Assembly (NCBI GenBank): GCA_016715885.1
Contig: JADJXL010000002.1
Span: 496,001 to 560,000, forward strand
DNA: 64,000 nucleotides
Reading direction: 5' to 3'
Source: Polyangiaceae bacterium
GTDB taxonomy: Bacteria > Myxococcota_A > Polyangia > Polyangiales > Polyangiaceae
This document shows positions 16,135 to 23,416 of the stretch, in pieces. Each line of letters starts with the position of its first letter. Position 1 is the stretch's first letter. A program made the translations under genes and the position numbers. The notes under the pieces were generated by a model that was given only the letters and a program-made list of their open reading frames with translations, had not been told where the DNA came from and made no database searches.

Positions 16135-17496
16135 ATGCGCCGTGTGCTCGTAGTCGACGACGAAGAAAATTTACGACTGGTCGTGCGCACGTTCCTGAAG
16201 CGCGATGGGTACGAAGTGGAGGTGGCCAGTGGCGTCGAAGATGCGCTTTCGCTCATCGACTCGTTCGGTCCCGACTTCATCCTGACGGACGCACGCATGC
16301 CGAAGCTCGGGGGCCTCGACCTTTTGGCGACGTTGAAGGCGAAGGGTGATCCGGCGACGGTGATCGTGATGAGCGCGTATGGAAACGTGGATCTCGCGAT
16401 CGAGGCGATGAAGGCGGGGGCATACGACTACATACAAAAACCGTTCAAGGCTGAAGAATTGCTTTTGACGTTGCGCAAAGCGGAGGAGCGCGAGGCGTTG
16501 CGGCGCGAAAACCGGGCGCTCAAGCAAGAGATCCTACGCGACAGCGCATTCGAGGACATTCTGGCCAAGAGCACGTCGATGCAGGCGATTTTCAAGACGA
16601 TCGCGAAGATCGCCGATTACAAGACGACGGTCCTCGTCATGGGCGAAAGCGGCGTCGGCAAGGAGCTCGTGGCGCGCGCGATTCATCGGAGAAGCTCGCG
16701 TCGAAATGGGCCGTTTGTCGCGGTCAATTGCGGGGCCATTCCGGAAAACTTGCTCGAAAGCGAGCTTTTTGGTTACCGGCGCGGCGCATTCACGGATGCC
16801 ACGACCGACAGGGTGGGGCTTTTCGAGCAGGCGCATCAGGGGACGTTATTGCTCGACGAAATCGGCGAGCTCCCGTTGCCGCTCCAGGTAAAACTTCTCC
16901 GCGTGCTTCAAGAGGAAACGATTCGTCGTTTGGGCGATTCGAAAGACATCAAGGTCGACGTACGGATCATTGCGGCGACGCATCGGGACCTCATGGCGGA
17001 GACGCAGGCGGGGCGTTTTCGAGAAGATCTTTTTTATCGCATCAACGTGCTGCCGATATCGATTCCGCCGCTTCGTGAGCGGCGCGAGGACGTACCGCTT
17101 TTGGTCGATTATTTCATCAGTCGCAACAATGCTCGATTCGGCACGAACATTCGAGGCGTTTCTCCCGAGGTTCGGCGACTGCTTTTGCAATACGGATGGC
17201 CGGGAAACGTACGGGAGCTCGAAAATACACTCGAACGAGCCATGGTTTTGGCAGAAAAAGATTGCATTGAAATCGACGGACTGCCCGAGCGAATCCGTGA
17301 TGCGCGGGATCCAGTGCAGCTTCAATTGACGAGCGGAGAGCTTTCGATCAAGAAAACGTCGCGGGTCATCGAAGAGATCTTGATTCGCAGAGCGCTGCAA
17401 AAAACCAAGGGAAATCGTACGCGAGCGGCCGAAGTGCTCGAGATCAGCCATCGCGCCTTGCTGTACAAAATCAAAGAATACCAAATCGATCTGTGA
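16135..17496 (+). CDS. NtrC-family sigma-54 response regulator
   Basis: 453 residues. Receiver domain (1-120) with acidic pair D8/D9 and phospho-acceptor D52 (ILTDARMP) and K102; AAA+ domain with Walker A GESGVGKE (170-177), Walker B-like LLLDEIGELP and arginine-finger region; C-terminal Fis-type HTH (about 425-450, NRTRAAEVLEISHRALLYKI). The sigma-54 contact loop reads GAFTDA (217-222) instead of GAFTGA. Start ATG at 16135 has AAGGA 8 nt upstream. No histidine kinase is adjacent. The position next to the SPT-like gene and its promoter suggests that gene as a target, by inference. Confidence 0.95.
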   Translation: MRRVLVVDDEENLRLVVRTFLKRDGYEVEVASGVEDALSLIDSFGPDFILTDARMPKLGGLDLLATLKAKGDPATVIVMSAYGNVDLAIEAMKAGAYDYIQKPFKAEELLLTLRKAEEREALRRENRALKQEILRDSAFEDILAKSTSMQAIFKTIAKIADYKTTVLVMGESGVGKELVARAIHRRSSRRNGPFVAVNCGAIPENLLESELFGYRRGAFTDATTDRVGLFEQAHQGTLLLDEIGELPLPLQVKLLRVLQEETIRRLGDSKDIKVDVRIIAATHRDLMAETQAGRFREDLFYRINVLPISIPPLRERREDVPLLVDYFISRNNARFGTNIRGVSPEVRRLLLQYGWPGNVRELENTLERAMVLAEKDCIEIDGLPERIRDARDPVQLQLTSGELSIKKTSRVIEEILIRRALQKTKGNRTRAAEVLEISHRALLYKIKEYQIDL

Positions 17497-17613
17497 CGTG
17501 GGTGCATTGGCACGTTCAGTACCACCGCAGACGTCGCCTGAGACTGAACCGACGTTCAATATCGAGAACACCTGACACGTTGCGAAAAGTCGACTAACGT
17601 CAACTTCGTGACA

Positions 17614-19260
17614 ATGGGGAAAAGTCCGCCGGATGCTTCCACGCCGCTCGGTGCAGCGCGAGGACCTTCACGGCGCTCGTCTTTGAATACGCCGGCGCTC
17701 GAGCCGAGGAGTGGGGAAACCTTCGGCAACAGCGAAGACGATGCGGGCGCGTCTCGTTCGACGCTGCTGCCTTCGTCGCGTCGAACACCCACGATGCCGC
17801 CGCCGGACAACCGCATGACACCGCAGCCGCCATCGGCGTCGCCGACTTCGCGCAAGTCCACGATACCGCCGCCGGACAACCGTATGACGCCGCTGCCACC
17901 ATCGGCATCGCCCGGTTCGCGCAGATCCACGGTGCCTCCGAGCGCCGACGGGCGCACGACGCCGCTGCCTCCGTCTGCGACGCGCAGGCCCACGCCGCCT
18001 GCGATGCACGCGTTTCGCAGGCCCACTCCCGTGCCGTCGACCTCTCCGACCGGTGCGGCGGTTGCGCCCGTGCGCGTGCCTCGTTCGTCGATTCCGCCGC
18101 CAGCTCCACACGATGTAGCGGCCGGACAAACACCGCTGCCGCCTCGCGCTTTGGGGTCACCATCACCACCTTCGGTCGAGCCGCGCACGACTTTCGTAGG
18201 CTCGTCGCCCCCGTTGCCCACACGTGCACCACGGTCGCTATCGACGGCGGCTGCATCCGCCATCGATGCAGGTTTGTCGACACCCGCGCAACGCGTGCTC
18301 GACGAGCTCGTGCAGCTCGACCGCAACGAGCGCGTGGCGATCGTGCACGATCGGGCAAACGATGCCATCGCCAGTGCGTTCGAGCTCGCGGCGCTCGAGC
18401 GTGGGGCGCGGGTTGTCCGGGTCGACGCGGAGGTGATTGCTCCCCGACCTTGGTCACGCTGCCCGCAAGAAGCCCTCGAAGCGGCAGCATCGGCCGATGC
18501 AACTGTATTTGTCACGACAAACGAAGACGGCGAGTACGATGCACGTCATGCGTTCGTTACGGCAGCGACGGGCGCGCGAGCTCGGCACGTGCACATCGTG
18601 GGCACGAGCAGGCGGGCGTTCATCGGCAGTTTGGTGACGAATCCGCAACGAATTTTCGACTTGCTCGCGTCGCTTCGTGGGGCGCTCCGCCCGCAGTCAC
18701 GCCTGCAAGTTCGCACGCCGGCGGGGACGTTGATGGAGGTCGAAATGGCGCCGCATTTGCGCTGGTTTGCCATGGGCAGCCCGCTCCCTCGAGGCCAGTG
18801 GCTCAACGTTCCTTATGGTGCGCTCGTATCGTCCCCGGCATCCGTCACGGGAACGTACGTCGTCGATGCATCGATGGGTGGCGGCCTCGGAAGTCGACTC
18901 GGTTCACTCTCGAATCGTCCCATTCGCCTCACGCTCGAAGCGGGACGGGTCAAGTCCGTCGAGTGCCGTGATGCTGCGCTCGAATCGTACGTCAAGAAGT
19001 TCCTGACCGATGGTATGGGCCACGATCGCGTCGGCCTCATCCGCCTCGGGGCAAACATCGGTGTGGCTTCCCCGCTCGGGGAGTTCCTCTACGACGAAGT
19101 CATGCCCGGCGTGCACTTGTGCCTTGGTGATCCACTGCCGTCGCGCACCGGAGCGCATTGGAGCTCGCACGGACAACTGCCGTTTGCCGTCGCCGAAGCC
19201 GATGTCGATCTCGATGGCGAGCCGCTCATTCGTCACGGGCGCTACGTGCGTTTGGTTTGA
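17614..19260 (+). CDS. M29-like (aminopeptidase T family) protein with proline-rich N terminus
   Basis: 548 residues. Residues 1 to about 215 are a disordered Ser/Pro/Arg-rich segment with two near-identical blocks containing PPPDNRMTP and PPSASP. The C-terminal ~320 residues resemble COG2309 (aminopeptidase T, peptidase family M29): WLNVPYG, VTGTYVVD, IRLTLEAGRVKSVE, then GANIGV...GEFLYDEVMPGVHLCLG and HWSSHGQLPF. In family members the first motif is usually P-x-GE(V/I) and the last H-x-D; here the Glu is Ala and the Asp position is Gln, so metal binding and catalysis may be lost. ATG at 17614 or the GTG two codons earlier is the start; neither has a good ribosome site. Confidence 0.7.
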   Translation: MGKSPPDASTPLGAARGPSRRSSLNTPALEPRSGETFGNSEDDAGASRSTLLPSSRRTPTMPPPDNRMTPQPPSASPTSRKSTIPPPDNRMTPLPPSASPGSRRSTVPPSADGRTTPLPPSATRRPTPPAMHAFRRPTPVPSTSPTGAAVAPVRVPRSSIPPPAPHDVAAGQTPLPPRALGSPSPPSVEPRTTFVGSSPPLPTRAPRSLSTAAASAIDAGLSTPAQRVLDELVQLDRNERVAIVHDRANDAIASAFELAALERGARVVRVDAEVIAPRPWSRCPQEALEAAASADATVFVTTNEDGEYDARHAFVTAATGARARHVHIVGTSRRAFIGSLVTNPQRIFDLLASLRGALRPQSRLQVRTPAGTLMEVEMAPHLRWFAMGSPLPRGQWLNVPYGALVSSPASVTGTYVVDASMGGGLGSRLGSLSNRPIRLTLEAGRVKSVECRDAALESYVKKFLTDGMGHDRVGLIRLGANIGVASPLGEFLYDEVMPGVHLCLGDPLPSRTGAHWSSHGQLPFAVAEADVDLDGEPLIRHGRYVRLV

Positions 19261-19309
19261 GCGAACGAGGGGTTTTTCTGTTACTTGGCACAAACCAACC
19301 GGCTGCTCG

Positions 19310-19371
19310 AAGGTGCCAACCACGTTTCGAACGCGACGCAAAGGTGCCAGCCACGGGAAGGTGCCAACCAC
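19310..19371 (+). repeat. Three direct copies of AAGGTGCC(A/G)(A/G)CCAC
   Basis: Exact or one-mismatch 14-mers at 19310-19323, 19341-19354 and 19358-19371 in the 223-bp gap before the PhoH-like gene. Copies 1 and 3 are identical (AAGGTGCCAACCAC), copy 2 has one A to G change. Spacing 31 and 17 bp. Not palindromic, no ORF. They may be regulator sites or a repeat remnant. Confidence 0.7.
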
Positions 19372-19483
19372 TTTCTATACGAGCGCTTCAGCCCAGACGG
19401 CTCGCTTGCGCGCAGCGCCACCCGACGCTACGCCCTTGGGCTGCTTTTCACCTCCTAGCGTCATCCATCAGCGAAGCTCGAAC

Positions 19484-20806
19484 ATGCGGAAAAACTACGT
19501 TCTCGACGCCAACGTCCTCCTGCACGATCCTCACGCCATTTTCAAATTCGAGGACAACGATCTCGTCATCCCCATCTACGCCATCGAGGAGATCGACAAG
19601 TTCAAGCGCGAAGGCACCGAACGTGGTCGCAGCGCCCGCATGATCGCGCGGCTGCTCGACGGCCTCCGCAGCTCCGCCGGTGCCCTCAGCGCCGGCGTTT
19701 CGCTCGAACATGGCGGCACGTTGCGCATCGCGATCCCCGAAAAGCGCCCCAACTTGCTCGTGGGCCTCGAACCGCGCTCGCAAGACTTGGCGATTCTGCA
19801 AACGGCCATCGACGTGCGGGACAAGGACAAGTCCAAGCCCACGGTGTTCGTCACGATGGACACGAACCTGCGCATCAGGGCCGATGCGCTCGGTGTGACG
19901 AGTGAAACATACGAGAGCCAGCGAGCTCCCGATCCCGAGGACCAGCCGCCGATCATCGACGTCCCTGTGACGGGCGCCGACGTCGACACGTTTTTCCAGC
20001 AAGGGTTTGTCGCGTTGCCCGAGCACGTCACGTTGAGCCCGAACGCCGGTGTGCTGCTCCGTGATGAGGCAAACCCCGCCCACACTGCGCTCGGTCGTTA
20101 CGATGCGCAGCGAAAGCAGGTGATCGCCCTGCGCGTCTCGCGTGATGGCGTGATGGGCGTGCGTCCGCGCAACAAGGAGCAAGCGTATGCGCTCGATCTG
20201 CTCCTCGACGACACCGTTCGTCTCGTGACGCTCGTGGGCAAAGCTGGAACGGGCAAGACGCTCTTGGCGCTCGCGGCCGGGCTTCGTCGCACCGTGGACG
20301 ATGGCGTGTATACGCGTCTGCTCGTGAGCCGCCCGATCATTCCGCTTGGCCGGGACATTGGTTTCTTGCCGGGTGACGTCGATGAGAAGCTGAACCCTTG
20401 GATGCAGCCTATTTTCGACAATCTCGAATTCTTGTTTTCGAATTCGGCGAGCGGAAAGGCGCGTGACAGCCGCGGGTTCACGCAGCTTCTCGAAAGTGGA
20501 GTGCTCCAGGTCGAGCCGATTACGTACATTCGTGGACGCAGCTTGCCCAATCAATATCTCATCGTGGACGAGGCGCAGAACCTCACGCCGCACGAGGTCA
20601 AGACGATCATCACGCGGGCAGGCGAAGGAACGAAGGTCGTGCTGACGGGTGATCCCCATCAAATCGACAATCCCTACGTCGATTCCATGTCCAATGGGCT
20701 CAGCGTAGTGGCCGATCGATTCAAGCCTGTGGGCCTTGCGGGGCACGTGGTATTGGCCAAGGGCGAACGCAGCGAGCTGGCGGAGCTAGCGGCGAATTTG
20801 CTCTGA
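19484..20806 (+). CDS. PIN-PhoH family ATPase/ribonuclease (PhoH2/YlaK-like)
   Basis: 440 residues. N-terminal PIN domain with the acidic start YVLDANVLLHD (D8), EEID (35-38) and TMDTNLR (124-130); C-terminal PhoH ATPase with Walker A GKAGTGKT (252-259) and Walker B LIVDEAQN (359-366), and the family motif VLTGDPHQID. Related PhoH2 proteins combine RNase and helicase-like activities and act on RNA in the cytosol. The ATG at 19484 is chosen because the family begins directly with the PIN strand; a longer frame from 19010 overlaps the previous gene. Its stop lies 10 bp before the DUF1704 gene, so the two are likely cotranscribed. Confidence 0.94.
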   Translation: MRKNYVLDANVLLHDPHAIFKFEDNDLVIPIYAIEEIDKFKREGTERGRSARMIARLLDGLRSSAGALSAGVSLEHGGTLRIAIPEKRPNLLVGLEPRSQDLAILQTAIDVRDKDKSKPTVFVTMDTNLRIRADALGVTSETYESQRAPDPEDQPPIIDVPVTGADVDTFFQQGFVALPEHVTLSPNAGVLLRDEANPAHTALGRYDAQRKQVIALRVSRDGVMGVRPRNKEQAYALDLLLDDTVRLVTLVGKAGTGKTLLALAAGLRRTVDDGVYTRLLVSRPIIPLGRDIGFLPGDVDEKLNPWMQPIFDNLEFLFSNSASGKARDSRGFTQLLESGVLQVEPITYIRGRSLPNQYLIVDEAQNLTPHEVKTIITRAGEGTKVVLTGDPHQIDNPYVDSMSNGLSVVADRFKPVGLAGHVVLAKGERSELAELAANLL

Positions 20807-20816
20807 GAGGCGATAA

Positions 20817-21896
20817 ATGAGGCCGCCTGCATGGACATCGCAGGCTGAAAAAACGTTGCGTGAAGCATCGGCGCGCGTCCGAATGATTTACGCAACGACC
20901 CCCATTGATCTTCCCGCCGAGTTGTGCCGTCTCGAAGCGAAGTGGAGCGCGGGCGATCCCTGCGCTCCGCGATTTTCCTTTCCGGCCTTGCAGGACCTCG
21001 GCGAGCTCATTCGATCGCTCGAGCGGCTAGCCGAATGGCTTTTGGGCGAAGGACCGTTCGGGGCCATTCATGCCGACCGAGCTCGAGAATTGGCGGACGA
21101 AGCTGCCGTTTGTGCGGCCGTGGGCACGCGACATTTCCGCGAATTGGCTCGAAAGCGTTTTTCCTGGCGCGATGCATTCGACGATGGTGCCGATGCGCTC
21201 GTGAAGGACTGGCTTTCCGAACCATTCGATGAACGGTTGCCTCGGAAAGCCGACCTATTTCGGAGTGACGATCCAAGCGATCCGCGTTCGCTGCTCGTGC
21301 GTTTGCGAGCGGAAATCGGGGCGCGCAAGCTTCCGTTCCGCGTCGTCGTGGTGCGGGATTCTTCTGCTTTGGCGGCGACCGGTGAAGGATTCGTGCAAAT
21401 TGGTGCCGATCGCATGCTGACCGTCGACGACGTCGAGCGCACGGTTTTGCATGAAATCGAGGGCCACGTCGTACCGCGGTGCCGTGCGAACGCTCAGCGC
21501 ATCGGGATTTTTGCGCTGGGTACGAGGTTTGGGATCGACGATCAAGAAGGGCGGGCATTGTGGTTCGAGCGGCAGGCGGGCGTTTTGGGCCCGCGTCGTC
21601 GTCGCGAGCTCGCATGGCGCCACAGCGCGTGCCGGATGCTCGAAGACGATGCCGATTTCGTGGAAACGGCGCGCACGTTGATGCGCCTTGGGGCGAGCAT
21701 TCCGGATGCGCTGCGCATTACGGCGCGGGTCTTTCGTGGCGGTGGGCTCGGGCGCGAAGTGGTCTATGTGCCGGCATTTTTACGCGTCGCCTCGGCGCTC
21801 GCCGCGGATCCGACGCTCGACGACGTGCTCGGAGCGGGCCGAGTATCCGTCGACGCGGCCGACATTTTGCGTCCATGGGTAAACGAAATGCATTAA
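20817..21896 (+). CDS. DUF1704 (MATCAP-type) metallopeptidase-like protein
   Basis: 359 residues. The HExxxH zinc motif HEIEGH (H212, E213, H217) and the downstream QEGRALWFERQAG (about 242-254) match the DUF1704 family, whose eukaryotic members are tubulin tyrosine carboxypeptidases (MATCAP) and whose bacterial members are called QEGLA-motif proteins. The bacterial substrate is unknown. The ATG at 20817 has GAGAGG upstream and follows the PhoH-like stop by 10 bp. Likely cytosolic: no signal peptide. Zinc-binding residues appear intact. Confidence 0.85.
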   Translation: MRPPAWTSQAEKTLREASARVRMIYATTPIDLPAELCRLEAKWSAGDPCAPRFSFPALQDLGELIRSLERLAEWLLGEGPFGAIHADRARELADEAAVCAAVGTRHFRELARKRFSWRDAFDDGADALVKDWLSEPFDERLPRKADLFRSDDPSDPRSLLVRLRAEIGARKLPFRVVVVRDSSALAATGEGFVQIGADRMLTVDDVERTVLHEIEGHVVPRCRANAQRIGIFALGTRFGIDDQEGRALWFERQAGVLGPRRRRELAWRHSACRMLEDDADFVETARTLMRLGASIPDALRITARVFRGGGLGREVVYVPAFLRVASALAADPTLDDVLGAGRVSVDAADILRPWVNEMH

Positions 21897-21919
21897 AATG
21901 ACAGGGAAACGAGGTGCGT

Positions 21920-23299
21920 ATGTCTCTTTCCCGAGCTTTTTTCCTTGGTTCGTTGGTGGTTCTTGGCGGTTGCGGGTCTGAAGTTACCCAGCCGAGTCAA
22001 CTCGAACCTTCCACATGGGTGCGTCGTGCGGGCCGCAGCAGCAATTCCGAAGCCGTTGGTCTTGCGGCCTTTGCTGATGGCGGGGTCGTCATGGCCGGCC
22101 GTTATTATGGCGAAGTCGACTTCGGAGGCGGCAAGCTTTCGAGCCCCAACGATAATTACCAAGCGTTTGTCGTAAAATACGATGGCCAGGGCAAACACGT
22201 TTACAGTCGAAGTTTTGGCGATGAATTCGCCGAAGCTGCGACCGATGTTGCAGCGCTCCCCGATGGATCCGTGCTCGTCGTCGGCACGTTCAATTGGCCG
22301 GTCGATTTTGGAGTCGGAACGTTATCGCCGCTTGCTACGGATGTGTTCGTCCTGAAGCTCGATCCAGAAGGAAACCCCGTTTGGTCTCGAAGTTTTGGCG
22401 GCGAAGGACAGCAGCGTCCGGTGGCGCTTGCTGCGACGCCGGATGGCGGCGCCGTCATTGTGGGTGACACGGGGGGCAAGCTCGATTTGGGCCTTGGCGA
22501 GGTCATCGACACGTCGACGGATGCATTCATTCTGCGTATCGATGGAAATGGCGAACCCGTATGGTCCGACGTGCTCCTGAGTGAAAACTTCGTCTCCATT
22601 TCGGATGTGGCGGTGCACGATGTCGAAGACGTCATTGCCATTGGCGGTGTTTTCGCTGAAAAGCTCGCCATGACCGGATTGCCCGACCTCGTTGCCGATG
22701 GTTATCAGGACGGGTTTTTGGCGGCATACGATGATACCGGCAAAGCGACGTGGAATCGCACGGTGGGCGGGACCGGTTATCAGGATGCCGTGTATGCCGT
22801 CGCCATGCATTCGAAAAGTCCGGACATCGTCGCGACGGGCCAGGTCGAAGGGACCGTCAACCTGGGAGGAGACAACCTCATAGCGACCGACTTATACGAT
22901 ACCAATACGTTTTTCTTGGCCGTCAGCGGTTCGGGCCAGCACTTGGCGAGTCGCTTATTTGGCAAGCAAAGCAGCGATGCTGCGTATGGGATCGCCACTG
23001 GCCCTGCCGGCGACGTGTACTTGACGGGCGAGTTTTACGATCGCGTGGCATTCGGGCCTTTGGAGCTCGTTTCCAAGGGCAGCTCGGATGCCTTCGTGGG
23101 CAAGCTCAGGGCCAGCGGCGAGCCCATGTTTCAGCAGGCATGGGGCGACGTCGACAGGCAAACTGGGTATCGCGTGGCGGTCGACGGCACGGGGCGCGTG
23201 TACGTCGCCGGTTCGGTCTATGGAACCGTCGACTTTGGCCTCGGACCCACCTACGGATCGGGCTACTACGAAACGTTTCTCGTGGCATTGGCTCGTTGA
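21920..23299 (+). CDS. Beta-propeller (SBBP-repeat) lipoprotein
   Basis: 459 residues. Lipoprotein signal with LGGC (Cys20) directly after the ATG at 21920, which has GAGG 5 nt upstream (a GTG two codons earlier is a less likely start). The rest is a run of about seven 45-55-residue repeats of the kind (G)VVVGTF...VDFG.G.L, with phrases such as WSRSFGGEG and YSRSFGDEF, typical of SBBP-type propellers found in many copies in myxobacteria. Probably outer-membrane anchored; binding partner unknown. It starts 23 bp after the DUF1704 stop, so it could be in the same transcript. Confidence 0.88.
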   Translation: MSLSRAFFLGSLVVLGGCGSEVTQPSQLEPSTWVRRAGRSSNSEAVGLAAFADGGVVMAGRYYGEVDFGGGKLSSPNDNYQAFVVKYDGQGKHVYSRSFGDEFAEAATDVAALPDGSVLVVGTFNWPVDFGVGTLSPLATDVFVLKLDPEGNPVWSRSFGGEGQQRPVALAATPDGGAVIVGDTGGKLDLGLGEVIDTSTDAFILRIDGNGEPVWSDVLLSENFVSISDVAVHDVEDVIAIGGVFAEKLAMTGLPDLVADGYQDGFLAAYDDTGKATWNRTVGGTGYQDAVYAVAMHSKSPDIVATGQVEGTVNLGGDNLIATDLYDTNTFFLAVSGSGQHLASRLFGKQSSDAAYGIATGPAGDVYLTGEFYDRVAFGPLELVSKGSSDAFVGKLRASGEPMFQQAWGDVDRQTGYRVAVDGTGRVYVAGSVYGTVDFGLGPTYGSGYYETFLVALAR

Positions 23300-23416
23300 A
23301 ACCCGGAGCTGGCGGGCTCGGCGCAATCGCCCGGCGTTACGTTCACGACGGTGCGGTAGATCGCACGCATTTTCCCCTGGACAACCGTCCAGTTTCTGAA
23401 TAAACCGCCCCGCCTC

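Noticed and set aside
17508..17522. TGGCACG at 17508 as a -24 box for the M29-like gene
   Set aside because: The -12 position reads GTAC instead of TTGC, so the second half is missing.
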